A stretch of 64,000 nucleotides of DNA, from assembly GCA_031310005.1 (NCBI GenBank), contig CM062380.1, forward strand, positions 3,844,001-3,908,000, written 5' to 3'. Source of the DNA: Dactylellina haptotyla. Lineage: Eukaryota; Ascomycota; Orbiliomycetes; Orbiliales; Orbiliaceae. A model generated the notes under the pieces. That model had not been told where the DNA came from and did no database searches. It saw only the letters and a list, made by a program, of their open reading frames with translations. This document shows, in pieces, positions 14,362 through 27,286 of this stretch. The position numbers were made by a program, and so were the translations under genes. Positions within the stretch are counted from its first letter, which is position 1; every line of letters begins with the position of its first letter.

Positions 14362-14505
14362 ATGGCCGATCTATTTCAACCGAGGACGCTTCAGCGCTAT
14401 GAATTGATCGACTGGAGGACCATCGACAGTTCTGCACGCGAGATACGCACATTGGACGAATTTTTGACCACAGCCACCACTTCCCGTGGTCATATTAAAT
14501 TTTAA
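14362..14505 (+). CDS. 47-residue hypothetical small open frame
   Basis: A 48-codon frame starts with AACG-ATGGCC, a favourable start context, and ends at TAA. The product begins MADLFQPRTLQRYELIDW, is soluble and charged, and has no signal peptide or membrane segment. It matches no family known to me. It could be a short protein, the first exon of a decayed gene, or chance. Confidence 0.15.
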   Translation: MADLFQPRTLQRYELIDWRTIDSSAREIRTLDEFLTTATTSRGHIKF

Positions 14506-16352
14506 CCAATTATGTTCTGTATTAAACCTTGCTCCCGTCCATTATTGCCTGGCAACCTTATATGATTTAAAAACGCGGAGCCGCGAAAATCGATTTGCTG
14601 GCATATAGCCTATTTAGACTCACGGACACACAAGGAGTCATGGGTTCGTTCGGGTATCAGGAAGAACTTCTCATCCGATAATTTATATTTTGTTTTTTGG
14701 CCAACGCTACAGCGCTACCCCACTTGGTATCGATGGTGGGGACAAGAGAACTACATGTTATGTCGTGCTCGTTCTGCAGCACGGGATTCTGCAAGCACCG
14801 TCATCTGGGAGGGCTGGATTCATCTCGGGCTTGGTATATGAACCTCGGTTTTTTTAATGCTTACTTTCAGAACAAGCTTCGGCCACGATTCTAGGTCACC
14901 ATGGTTTTCATTCATCAGTGGCACCTCGAAAATGGCAATACCCACCCAATCGAATTAACTTGCATATGCGACTGTGCTAACTTGAAGGAAACCAACATAT
15001 ATTTAGCACCTCGTGCTTTGCATAGATCGCTGATTTTACAAGACTGGACACCCGCAGCCTTGGCAAGTTCTCACTGTACGCATTTTGAGGCGAATTCTTT
15101 TCATGCAATGTCTTGATGCCCGCAGCTCTACTCCTGGGTTAGACTTTCTGGGCCGGAAACCGAGGAGACTCTCCATTCCAAAAACCAACTCCGGCTTGTG
15201 GGTTGCACAAGAGCTCCGTTTCCACGTTCTTGTGTTTCACTTTGACAGATAGACATGTGCGAACCACAGTTCGGCCCCAAAGCTTACGACACTGCCTTGC
15301 GTTAATTCAGGCGACTTTGCCCGAAGACGTTTCACTGGCGCCTGAGTTACAAGAAGTCGTTTCGTGTGCTCTTAGGGTCTAAAACTCGCCAGTGCTCTCG
15401 CCTAAACTTGTAGTTCACATTCCGTTCACCCTTGGGCAAAACGGTGCTATACTCCGGGTGGGACCCGTCAAGTGACTATTTCTGCAAAAGCCGAAGGAAA
15501 GATCAGTCCAAGTTCCGAAATTCCCTGGCAATACCCTTAATTTACTTTATTTGTAACTTTTAAGTTTGCTATAGCTTTCAATTGATATAGCTGCAAGTCG
15601 CCTGTTCCTTCAAACAAAGTGGTTCGTCTCCCCCGTTTTGGGCTCTATTCTTTCGTTTACACAGCTCAAGCGAGGCATATAGCTCTAAAGGTGAAACAGG
15701 TTTGCACACTCGGACCGCTAGGCTGCCCGTCCTGTCGCTTAGCTTCGATCAATACTTGACGATTACCGACAGATTCCCAAGCAATTTTAAATCTACTCCG
15801 AGGCACTTCAGTACGCAAGAAGGCTTTATTGAAACATATTATGCCTTCAAATCGGTCTAAGCGCTTAGTAACTCTCATCTTACGAACAGTAAATACATCG
15901 CCGATTAATTTTATTATTTTGATAAATCAAGTTATTGCAGCTGGTAAATATATTCAATCGGAGGCACAGTGAGCAACAACACATGTTCCTATTAGTATGC
16001 ATACTCAACTGACATCGACGGAACTAACTGGAAACAAAGCATGCTACTCACAGAATTTCGAATTAGAGACCAATCTAGATCAATTGATATCATTCGCCCA
16101 AAAGACGCGTGGCTACGCTAATCATATGATCTTTCAATTAATCGTTCCGGTATGACTGTTAATTCGTGGGAAATATGGTAATTGGGTTCATATTAGCCAG
16201 TCAATACTTTAGCCTGTATTGCTATTCTACCCTCTCTATAACCTTTTCTCCCTCCCCCAAAGATGATACCTATATAATCGGAGGAGGCATAAATAAATTG
16301 CAACAAATGCAACAAATAATTTGTATCAGAAAAACGACATGACAGTTTCCTT

Positions 16353-16701
16353 TTACGAGATGGAGTGAGTCTTTTCTGCCGACGGGCGGTGGTCGGCTGG
16401 CAACTTGGCGAGGTTGGAGGACCGCGGAAACACCCCTAGTTCGGATTCGCGGGGCGCACGGGGGTCGGCATGGGGATTTAGGATGTCCGTTCCGGAAATA
16501 AATTGGCTCATCTGTGGCATGGGATAGAGGAGACAGGACAGCAATTGAAGAGCGAATATTGCAAAGGATATCAATGCTGCGGGATAGCTCAAACATTGGG
16601 TCTAAAATTTCAAGGTATTGGTCCACTTGAACGCTCCCCCACGAAAATACCGGCTTAAAAACCCAAAAAGAGGTATGGCCAAGATAATGCACGCAATTCA
16701 C
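16353..16701 (-). pseudogene. coding-like exon pair, possible membrane-protein remnant
   Basis: On the minus strand, an exon ending ..FWVFKP at about 16647 can join across a 49-nt intron (GTATTT..TTTTAG) in phase 0 to an exon starting TQCLSYPAALISFAIF. That exon continues to TAA at 16355-16353. The second exon has one hydrophobic segment and then a Pro/Arg-rich tail ending in ..KTHSIS. It is markedly GC-richer than the surrounding DNA, with coding-like codons. No upstream exon with a start codon could be fixed, so this may be the end of a broken gene. Family unknown. Confidence 0.25.
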
Positions 16702-19700
16702 ATTCTAACTGCAAAACGCTCCAGAGCTAATTTACATAAGAAAAGTGGTCCCCCAAACCCGGCCTGGTGATCGGTGATGTGAATACCGAAACCTTAAGGA
16801 CATCAAGCCTCGCTTGTACCCGTTCGAATCGAGGTGGTGGTCTAACAGGGCTGCCGTGGTCTGCTTTGCATCAATCCACCGGGGATGGATGCCTATTGGT
16901 TATCTCTCACCTAAACCCGGATATCGATGCAGTCTGCTTTGGGGCTCGAGCCAATAGTACACGTGAATATGATCGTCATCCTCGGTTGCGTTTATGATAT
17001 AGCTGCAATAAGTTGACTAAAAGGTCTAACCACTAAGGTTGCAGTTGTCGACGAGGAGCTCGTATTCACGGCCTACTTGTGGCAAGCAGGTGACCGGTAG
17101 CCTGCTCCCTCGATGGAACAAAGTTTGCATCGATCCTGCTGGTGGTGTGCCAGAAGCATCCGGGAAAGAGCAGATGTGTCCATGTTGGTTCTGCATGTTG
17201 CGGATTTAGCCAGCTTCGATCAGCAGGAACGGGAGGCGGTTCAACGAAGCTGGGACAGTCAGATCGTGTCTTCATCGATATTTCGAGCCTGTGCACAAAA
17301 CGGATAGCGTCGAGCTCGGACCTCGTTCAGATTTCAGAATGAATGACAACTGCAAATAGTCATTCTTGCAAGATATCATCCGGTCTGCCTACCCGAGCCC
17401 CACTCTGGTCATGATGTTTCTGTATTCCCGCTCCAGCTTGATGCCAGCTCACAAGCTCAGACACCTGGCTTGCTTAAAGTACGGGCCTCCGTCATGCTTA
17501 TATTGCTACATGCATTTCGATTATCATCGCAAGGAGATCCAGGAATTATAACCCGGGCAACATATCGCCCGATCGTCAAATGGTTGCACGATCGATGTTA
17601 TTGAGTTCATCACATACTACGGCATTTGGTACCAAAACGTTCAATTCGTTATATATTTCAATATGCAGTTAATACTTCTCGTCTCCAGCTCGCCTATTGA
17701 CTTACAGGTACATGGATATATGCCTCTGCATGACAGGTTAATTAGGGCTTTCGCGAGGCCGACGGTCATGGATGATCATCTAGGCGAGTCGGGCGGGGTA
17801 TTTTCATTTACCAATGCCCTGGTCTGAGCGAGCCCGTATTCATCGACTACGGTGCTCCCCACTGGTTAACCCCTGAATTGATGGTAAGCAAGTTTAGAAT
17901 TCACAATCTGCGGTCTAGAGTCAAACAGCTCGAGATATCATTTTAGTGATCGAGGAAATGTTTTAGAGCGTCTCTAGCAAAGATGTCCCCACCATACAGC
18001 ATAATAGATGGCCTCTTCTGAGCTGATGCCCAACGAATTTACAACCATATGCATATTACCCGCTACAAAACATACCATGTCAAATATGTCGTATGTGCAG
18101 GAATAGCGTGGCTTGCATCGGCGCGAAGCCTTGATTATTATCTTTGATATATGATTCCTAAGCTCCACACCTTCCAATTTTCATATTTTCCCAGCGTAAC
18201 ATCCTAGTACACCCACCCAATCTTCGATAATGCCAGCTGATTGACGGGTCAACTGAGTTCTATATTTGAGCGATTGAACCAGCTGCGTTTTGATCCTCAC
18301 TTGATTCAAGCAGTTCTGACATTTCTTGTTATCCCGTATTGCACACGGCATGCCTGGGGCCGGCGCGCTCCCTGAAAACATGGCCCGGCAGACCAATTGA
18401 TTTTCTAGACACATCCTCGCGACAGACGTCTAAAGGTCCCGGATATCGTAAAAATTACGGGCTCTGGACATGGAACTTAGAGACCAGGACAGGCTACTAA
18501 ATATAGCTATGCCGTATTCTGTATTTCAAGTAAAGATAGTAGGAGCTCAGAATCGAGCGATACGAAATGATCCACCTTTGTTTTCATGGGTTCTTACTTG
18601 GAAGCGAGATTAAATACGAGGTCGCGTATGTTGTCACATCATATTCGTCCGAGGTAAGAACAAACATTGATGTTTAGAAGATTTTTTAGAATCGACGTAG
18701 GCAAAACGAGAATACATAACTAGGTATAGACTTAATTCGGGCTTCAGAGTCTTTACGTTCTGAAATATGACATTTTCGTCCCACCTTATTCGCAGCCAGC
18801 CCACGGTTTTCTGCCGTGCCACGCGGGCTGCTTCCACTCATGTCTAATTTTCTTGGGGTTTGAGGTGGGTCACTGTCGCCTAACGGGTCCACTGATCAGC
18901 ACAAGGATTCGATGAGAAGGCAATGTCATGCTTCCGCGGTCAACTTTCCGTGCTCATTTCGGCCATTTCTCGAAAATAATCCATTCAAGATTATTCAACA
19001 CCTCCTTAATCATATATCCTTGTGTTGGAAGATTATGAATAAATCTTCTCTTAACTTTGTAACTTTTTAAATTAAACATTTTCCTACTCCGAATCAAACG
19101 AACTAAGCCAACACTCCCTGACCCAATCGTTATGAAAAGGCGACCAACCCGGGCTGTATTCGGGGAGCGGAGATGATAATCGGGGTTTTAGAACAAATAT
19201 TTTAAATGACATCAAATAAAAGGGCGTTTACCTACAGACAGGAAGACCATTCACATGTTCATAGTAGGAATTCTCTCAGAAGAATATTGACAGAATAGAA
19301 AGTCCCTTACCGGCTCGGAGATGGCCCTTGCTACTCCAACCGTAAGGCATACAACGCCCAGTACTATCGATTCTTGCTCCTTTTGCGATAAATCACTTAG
19401 AACCAGGCAGCATTATTTATTCTTTAGCACCTGGTCTGAAACACAAGCCTGTCGTATCGCCATACCAGTATCGCAAACGCGATTGATACCTCAACCAGGT
19501 CGTCGTCCACCAGGAAACAATATCTGTCGAAACAGATAGCGGTATCACAGCAATAAATCTAAACCAAGAGATGCTAACATCGACAACTGAGTTTCAAGTT
19601 CTGCGCGTCTCTTGGTAACCCAAAATAGGAGCATCGTGGTAGCAGTTCTTGTACTTCTAAAAAGGTGAACAGATTGCCCCTCGGCTGCATTCACAATCGA

Positions 19701-21811
19701 GAGCGTGTATCATTTCGAGTAGTGGGCATGACGCCATGATATCGTAAGCTGGATTATTATGAATCACCTGGGAAGCTGAGCGGAAGCAACCATCCCCGAG
19801 AGTTCGTCCCTCGAAGCATCAGCCACATCGCGCTTCCTAGTCGCCACAGTCACAGGATCACAACAGATGTGCAAAGCCCCATCCCGAAAATGTTGGTTCC
19901 CTAATTGTGTTGTGTTGGGCATATCCCAACACTTGAGGTTGGCAGGTTGTACCGAGAGTGCATCGCCGGATTCGGCAATTCTTTCTTTCAAAACAGGCAG
20001 CGATGAAATTTTGTGTCGCCCCGCACATGGACACACCCATCGGCAGAAGGCGACAGAGTCAAAAAGGTGGCGGCACCTCCATAGTGTAGCTGCGTCTTCA
20101 CTTGAGATATCGTTATCCGGAAGCCAATTGACGCAACCCGAAGAAAGAGAATCCTAACCGATCCGAAGCTCTTCAAGCCTGAGCGTTTGAGTTAACCAGT
20201 TTGCAACGGTTGTAGTTGGAAACAATGGCTTCGTTTGACTCGTACGGGCTGTCCTCAATGAATAGACAGAATCCCCCTCCATGCACTCGCGATCGTTCGA
20301 GTGACTTGTGACCAATTGATCAAGCAACCAAATCCGAATCTTGTTCTCCTCGACTCACGTAATTTGAAAGGAATAGCTACGAGATATTCCGGGACATTTG
20401 TGCCGCAGTCGAACTCTCTTTCCCTGTACCCTTCCGTCCTTTGAACCCAATCGAATCAAATATAGTACAAGCTGAAAGTACACCGTCCGATGAAGCAGTA
20501 TATCGGAAAGACTTAAACGAGAAGGGCCATCGGCTGTATTCTCTTCGTATCTAGTGATGGGATTCACTCGGGCGACTGTGATGCGATGTGGCTTTGCGTT
20601 GTCTAGCTTGAGATTTGCCTGAATTGCATTAATTGACTTTTCTAGAAGCTGGAGATTGGATGTCTCGTTCCCCAGGGATCTGAGTCGGCTGACTGGGGGG
20701 TTGGTATCTCTTCCCCAGACTGCGAAATCGGACTACAACCAAAGTGGAAAATACAAATGGACTGCTAAGGGTTGATAAGGACTGTGCTTCCGAAGGGAAA
20801 TCGAGGGTTGAAGGGATGCCTATCATATCATGTGCAAAATTTGCAGCGGTCCGTCAGCGGCTCCATAGTCTTCTTTTCTTTCCCTTGTTGGCGTCAGCGC
20901 ATCGATTCGTGCCGAACCCACACCGCTTTAAGTCAATTTGAGCATGGGTTACGGAAACAAAGATCATGCTGACTTGGAATAGATGATCCGGTCTTTTTCG
21001 ACAGGATTCCTGCCTGTTTTCACGGGCCGGAAAAAGTCGTCGTATCTTAGTGATAACATAAGATTTTGAGATGCTCGTCTGGTTATCGGAAATCCTGATT
21101 CGCCGGGTGGACGGAATAATAGAGCGGCAGGTGGCATTATCTTATTTGCTAGGTGAATAGCTAAAAGCACTAGAGAGGGGATGGAGAGCGCCACTTTCCT
21201 TGTCGCCTGTTACGTTCGCGAAATAAACATCAACTTGCGCGGTTCGCAGACGAACGAATTCAATTCCATGTATCAAGACTATTTCCACAGGGTAAAAATC
21301 ACGGGCATCGTAGTCAGCGTGAGATAACTGCTGAGTTTGGTCCTGCAATTGCTACATGCTTGAATGAACCCTCATGTGGATGGGATGCCAGTCAACATTT
21401 TCGGCTAGCTCCTGATCCAGAGAAAAACCTGACGTGCGAACGGGTGGGTACCTTTCAAGTGCTCACACATGTCAAAACAACATGAGGTTCAGCAAGCTAC
21501 CAAAAGGGACTAGATATATGGAATTAGAAACTGCAACCCGTAGTAGGCAAGCGGCACGGAGGGAAATCATCATCGATCGGCCAGGGCAACTACGCTAGCG
21601 AGCTACAGTAGCTAAGCTCTTCTGGCAGCACCACGACCGAATCCCCTAATCAAGGTCTCCGTACTTGTCGATGCCAGGGAGCTGAATTCGTCGCTATTGC
21701 GTCGTATAGTGATGGGTGCGATGGAAGGGAGTTAAGGGTGGCTATGGCACTACCGGGACCAACACAGACACGAGCTCTGGATGTTCTCTCGTCTTCTCCG
21801 TGACCATAGTA

Positions 21812-22366
21812 CTATTGTGTACATCCAATGTCTAGATCGACATGTTTTTTGTAAGGAAAATATCTGTTCACGCAAGACACATCGTGACTGATCCGCCAGA
21901 CTCGTTTTATTCCCTTTAGAGTATACCCCCTACGTGTGCAAGTATTGTCATTCCATAGGTAAGCACCCGAGAACAACATGGAAGGACCTCCGTCGCAATA
22001 AGGTACTTTAATGGGCTTGCTTATTATTCGGTCACCGAGCAAAAGCCCGTAAGAGGGTGGTCGCGTCGCGAGGTTCCAAGATATAGGGATTTGTGAACGT
22101 AATGACATCCCACGGGCTGGTAAAAATTTTCTCGAAAGATGGACATTTTGGATTTGCTTCTGTTCGCTGCAAGTTGTCAGCCCTTCATTCTCATTACGCG
22201 CTGCATTTTTGTGGTGTGTGTGTGTACTGCGTGGGCGTAGTGAGGAGCAGTAAACGATGCGTTTGACAAAAAAAGTGTGGTGAGGCGGACCCTTAAAACT
22301 CGGCCGGCTGTTGGATTTGATCGAAGAGAAGAAAATTCGGCCGCTTTTGCATATCCTTACATACAC
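21812..22366 (-). CDS. hypothetical 184-residue open frame
   Basis: This is the longest uninterrupted frame in the 9-23 kb spacer: ATG at 22366, TGA-type stop at 21812. The product is basic and Ser-rich at its N-terminus, with no signal peptide, membrane span or recognised motif. Several shorter minus-strand frames follow it downstream (21142-21348, 20964-21194, 20355-20567, 19764-20036). Clean splice joins between them were not found. Chance cannot be excluded. Confidence 0.18.
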   Translation of the reverse strand: MYVRICKSGRIFFSSIKSNSRPSFKGPPHHTFFVKRIVYCSSLRPRSTHTHHKNAARNENEGLTTCSEQKQIQNVHLSRKFLPARGMSLRSQIPISWNLATRPPSYGLLLGDRIISKPIKVPYCDGGPSMLFSGAYLWNDNTCTRRGYTLKGIKRVWRISHDVSCVNRYFPYKKHVDLDIGCTQ

Positions 22367-22594
22367 GATTCTTGGAACTGCAGACCTATCGAGACGGCGT
22401 ACCTGTAGCGTTGCAGTCGGCGCTGTTGCAGCTGCATCGAGGGTCCCCTTGGTGATATTATGGTGATGCGCCTTTGAAAAGAAGGCAAGTCATAATCTCG
22501 CCTACTTTACCACGACCTGAACTCTACGGGAACCAACCAGTTGGAGCTAACCACCGCGGCCTAGTTTTAAATTTTTCGAGTTCGCTTGTTTATG

Positions 22595-22720
22595 ACCTCC
22601 CCCCCTTCTCCTTTGCTCCCGTTTCCTATTTCTTTCCTTGAATTCCTTTTCCCTTCTACTCTTCTTGATATCTCTTTTCATTCCCCCTCCTTTTTTCCCA
22701 AACTTACCTTTCAACCCAAC
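22595..22720 (+). promoter_or_regulatory. pyrimidine-rich tract upstream of copper-fist gene
   Basis: Long runs of C and T (CCTCCCCCCCTTCTCC, then TTTCTTTCC- and CCCTCC-type runs) lie about 0.63-0.75 kb before the copper-fist start codon. CT-rich tracts of this kind mark core promoters or leaders of many filamentous-fungal genes. The exact transcription start is unknown. The stretch from here to the ATG at 23348 is presumably promoter and 5' leader. Confidence 0.45.
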
Positions 22721-23347
22721 CCATCCGATTGTTGACAGCCTGAATATTCAGGCTTGCCCGCCAATACTGAGGTCCCGTTCGGTGGTTAGTCTCATACGCT
22801 TTGCGGTGACCCGTGTCCTCTGAGGCCGGCACCAACCTGTTGCTAAGGCACAGGATTGCTTTTTCGCACTTTAATTCTCCAGACATATTCCTGGCTGGTC
22901 GTCTTTGGCCTCCACCACCACCTCCTTCCTCCGATCCCGTTTTTCCCTAATCACCTTTAATATCCGGTAAAAGAGTGTACGATGATCCAATACACCTGGG
23001 AGGCCCTCGACGTTTTTTAGCGTCCCTTTTCCTATTTTTTGTCTCGTGTTTCCACTTTTCATAATACTTTTTTTTATATTGCCCGGGGTAGTTTACAGCG
23101 GAACTGGCGTTCAAACGGAAAGCACCTGTAAATCATCGAATCTCATTACTTTTTCTCCAGCTGTGAAAACACCATCAGCCTCCAAAACCTAGGTCGACAG
23201 AAAACACTGAAATACAGACGAGCCGTCGAACGAAAATCCGCTTCCAATAATCGGCTTGATTTTCTCTTGTGTCTTTCCTTTTGACCGCATATAGATTTGT
23301 TAGTGAACGTTTATATACGTTCGCAAACGCAAGTTGCTCGACGAGCT

Positions 23348-25007
23348 ATGTACGTTGATGGGAAGAAATATGCATGTGACGCTTGCGTCCGAGGGCATCG
23401 CGTGAGCGGTTGCAATCACAACGGTATGTGTGCTTACCTTCCAAGAAACATGAACACCCGCCAGCTCTGAAGAGAAAGACTCTTGGTGTTGTGGTGTTGT
23501 CGCATCGGCCCGAAGGACCTCGCATGAAGTCGCGATGTATAACTAATTGCATCACCAACGTATTATAGACCGTCCGTTGCAAGAAATTGCAAAGAAGGGA
23601 CGCCCGGTATCACAGTGCCAGCACTGCCGGAGTCTGAGGAAGTCGCGCTCGTCTCACGTCAAGTGCGACTGCGGAGAAAAGACGAAAGGAGCCCCTAAGC
23701 ATCACTATATAAACGAAAATGGGAAATTGGTAGAACTGGACGAGTCAAAAGGTGATAACAACCATTCGTTCTCGCTCGTTCGGATCTGTAACAATACTAA
23801 TCATTTTTGTCGAGTTAAAGAAGGCTCGCATTGCCAATGTCCTCACGGCGGCCGATGCACTTGTTCTATCAAGAAGGAGTACCTGGAGCGAGTCCCGGAG
23901 ACTACCACTAGCACTCCGGGTTCTTCGACTTCCAGCGACGGCCCTCGAGTCAAACCACGATTACAAACGACGCAGTCTGAAAGCAGTTTAACTCGTTTCA
24001 CTAATGGACACCATAGAGTGGTTCATAGACATCATTCTTCTCACGGAACTGCGCCATACCACATCCCGGTCCATCATCACCACGCAAGTGAGAATGGCCA
24101 CGAGAAGATCACAGAGGTCGATTTAACATCCCCACATGGACATATCATCATGCCCTCCGACCCGGAAGACGTACCCGCAACTTACCAACGGTCCAACCTC
24201 AGTCGCCAAATCAAGTCCGAGAATGGATCGCCTTCAGTAGCTTCGTCAGGATACCAAGAAGGAAGCGATACTACTCTCCCGCCAACCTTGAGCCGCACTG
24301 TTTCTGATTTTAATCTGCCTGGATCCCGTAGAGTCTTCGATTTGTCGCTTCAAACAACAGATCTACCCGCTTTTGATACACCGGACTACTCCGCCCGAGA
24401 TTTTTACTTTTCCGCCGTTGATTCCGAAGCCGGACTCCCATTCTCAACATTCAACCCCCCAAACTCGGCGACATGGCCATACGAGACTAGCTTCGATAAC
24501 TTCTGCGAGGTACCGCCTGGACTTACTCAATCTGTCTCCGGTGATGATTCCGAAGTTGAGAATTGGGGTTACCCCACGCTTCCCAGCCCGGTGCATAACA
24601 TTACCCCTGGATATATCAATGGACCCTTTTCAGCGGAGTCCTCCGACTTTTATGAATCCGACCATCACGATGGCCTCAGTACCGTCTCTTCTAGAGTAGG
24701 ACTTGCCAATATTGCAAATCTACCTGCTACCGATCTCGGATCTATGGAAAACTACCTGAACACTGGCTTTGATGGAAGCACATTCAACCTGGGTGTCCAG
24801 GAAGGCGTATCCCTCGCCGAATTGGGTTTTGACGAGATTCGCCCAACCGCTTTCGAAGACGGCAAAACTATCCCCTCGGCCGAAATTGGATCTCTTGCCG
24901 CAGCGCCTGACCGTGGGTCACACCTCTTTGCTGATTCCGAGGTTCTGATGATGGTTCCTGTCACAACACAAAATGTAGCTCTACCTCCTGAATTCGAAGC
25001 CCGGTAG
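23348..25007 (+). CDS. copper-fist DNA-binding transcription factor
   Basis: Two exons, 23348-23423 and 23569-25007, join in phase 1 across a 145-nt GTATGT..TATAG intron to give 504 residues. Residues 1-62 are a copper-fist domain: C10, C13, C22 and H24 are the expected zinc ligands, KKGRP (34-38) is the minor-groove contact, and C42, C45, C58 and C60 are the conserved copper-binding cysteines. A second Cys cluster (C99, C106, C114, C116, C122, C124, around CQCPHGGRCTC) adds CxC motifs. The remaining sequence is Ser/Pro/Asp-rich and probably an activation region. The family (Ace1, Mac1, Cuf1, Haa1) senses copper or weak acids and activates transport or detoxification genes in the nucleus. Which branch this protein belongs to cannot be decided here. 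The start is fixed because the domain begins within the first ten codons, which lie on the short first exon. Confidence 0.92.
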
Positions 25008-27229
25008 CATCACCACTATCCAGAGTGAGAAAACGAACCTGGGGATTTTTTTAGGTCCCGACACCTTGACACGCCAATTTCAACGGGACTGGATTACTAA
25101 AAGTTATTGCTTTCTGCGTTTTTGCTCTATTTTTCCGATATGATTTTACCGTCCCTCTTTTTGCTTTTTTCGCTTACAGAAAATACCACCCTCTCTAGAC
25201 TTTTTGACTGATTTTATTTTTACTTTGGAAAGCACAACTTTTGCTGTAGCATCTTTGTACCCGTTGTTCAAGCACTTTCTGAGATACCTTGTTATATTTT
25301 TCTAACAGGTCAAACCTTCAGTGTTATTTGAATCATGTCTTTGGCGTAGCATTGCTACCTGTCTGTCCGCAATTCTGTTTAGATTACGATACTTTTTTGA
25401 TTGGGTTCATCGGCAGCGTCTTCCCCCTTTTTAGAATACAAGATTCTACGTTTTCTTTCCTTTCCTTTCACAAGGAAACAAATGCTCGAGAACTGCAACC
25501 CTCCATACCCCACTATGCTTCTATATACCCCAACGTCACGAGGCGGGAAGAGGAAGGCAATCTTTTTTTTTTTTTTTTACTTTCTTGGAGGAAACCAGGC
25601 GCCCCAGTCGAGAATCATGTTTTCCTTGGAAGAGTCCCATCACAAACACCAAAAACGCATGGTCTTCTGGTATCAGAATTTCTTTGATGTTATTCATACC
25701 GTTGGTTGTCTGTTCACATGGAGGATTGAGTGTACCTTCTCATAGGGGTTTGATAGTAGAGCTTCACGATGCCATCCGTCATTGCCACAGCTTTGTGTGT
25801 GTGTTCATTCTCGCGCTTGCGTGGTCGTGTCTTCATCGTGTGTGCCTATGATTTGAATTATCCTTAGGGGTCTAACTGTCCTTGTCTGGAACCACGACTT
25901 CTGGTAAAAAGAGAATAATCTCATCGCCCGAAATTCGCCCCCGCTAACCATTTCGGAAGCCACCAGACCATAGCCATGTCAGCTTTGCCCAGCGCCTGTT
26001 CCGATACACCCACCAAAAACTATATTCGTGCACCCATTCCTATTTTCCAGATACGTATATGTACACATACTCCCTGTTTTACTTGTCTTGTGCGGTTTTC
26101 TGCTTTTCATAGATTTCTCCTCTGCTCCGAGCTCATCAAGTTCCGAGAATTTTAAGGCGCCCGGTGTTTTTTTAGTTTTTGTTTTCTGCACTTGGTTTCT
26201 TTGGAAATTCGCACATTGAGACGAAATTCGCTTGATACCAAAAAAAGGCTTCCATGGTTTTTTTTGCTTGCATAGACTACCATGTATTATTACAACAGTT
26301 ATTCCGATGATTTTTCTAAATGAAGGAAAAAAAGTATGCACACCTTTGAAATCGAAAACAAGGCCTGACCCGACATATACCGATACGATAACCAGCTAGG
26401 GAGCACTCCTCCGTTCAGGCGAGATCGACGCATTTTACGATCCATCCATCCGTTAACCTTTTTTTTTTTTCGCCATTTCTTCAATTTACATGCTACAGTG
26501 GGAGCATCGTGACCTGAGCCCGTTCGCTCGAATCAGAACGTTGCCATTTCTGATCAGCTAATCCTAAAGCCGAGGTCCCACATGACGCCTCATTAAATCG
26601 AGTACCTTTTAGCTTTCTCTGGAAGTATATCGTCTTTGGGAAGTCCTAAAAAATAGATTTCAGTCCCATTCTTAGGGGACTTCCCTCCGAAAATCATTAG
26701 CGCCTTAAAGCAGTTTAATCGAATCCCAGGTCACGATGATATCCACGAGTCACGCAAGGTCTGCTGTTCTAGTGCTCCACTAATGCAGCTACATGTCGCA
26801 ACCTACACCTTATCGAATCGCGGAAGCTGCCGACTGCAGAAGCTTTCAGCCACCTGGGATGTCAGCTCCTCTCAGCTCCTGACAGTTAACCGACCGGCTA
26901 GAAAAACCGAAGAAGGGAGTTCACTTCCCAATCCTGCATCTGAATCCTAGCGATTCGATGGTAAAACTTTCTGTGATCTTGTGTTGGTGCTCGTTGCTGC
27001 TATCTCCTTCGTAGACCACCCCGCCAGTTAGCTTAGGAACCCCGCTCCAGCAACCTCTGAAACCTGCTATCCAGGGACACGTCTAGTGATTTCATTCGTG
27101 ACGGACTGACTTTCGATCAGATGATGCGGGAACTCCTCAAAAATGAATATTTGCATACATCTCAGCCAAATTTACAAGCCAACAGGAATAAATGTCCGCC
27201 TAAGAGGAGCGGGCCACCCTCACAATGAG

Positions 27230-27286
27230 GTGTGTGTGTGTGCGTGTGCGTGTGGTGTATGTTTGTGGGTGTGTCGGTGGTGTGGT
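27230..27286. repeat. GT-rich microsatellite-like tract
   Basis: The segment is an imperfect run of GT/GTGC/GTGG units beginning (TG)n and continuing with GTGCGTGTGCGTGTGG. Alternating purine-pyrimidine DNA of this kind can adopt Z-form and is prone to length change. No gene overlaps it. Confidence 0.7.

Larger units (their letters stand above)
9020..22594. other. very long intergenic region without a complete gene
   Basis: About 13.6 kb separates two transcription-factor genes, with no complete gene recognised. Open frames rarely exceed 130 codons and occur on both strands. A few coding-like fragments are listed separately: 9730-10194, 14362-14505, 16353-16701 and 21812-22366. The rest may be promoter and leader sequence of the flanking regulators, decayed genes, or untranslated RNA. 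No transposon ends or long terminal repeats were seen. Confidence 0.5.
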
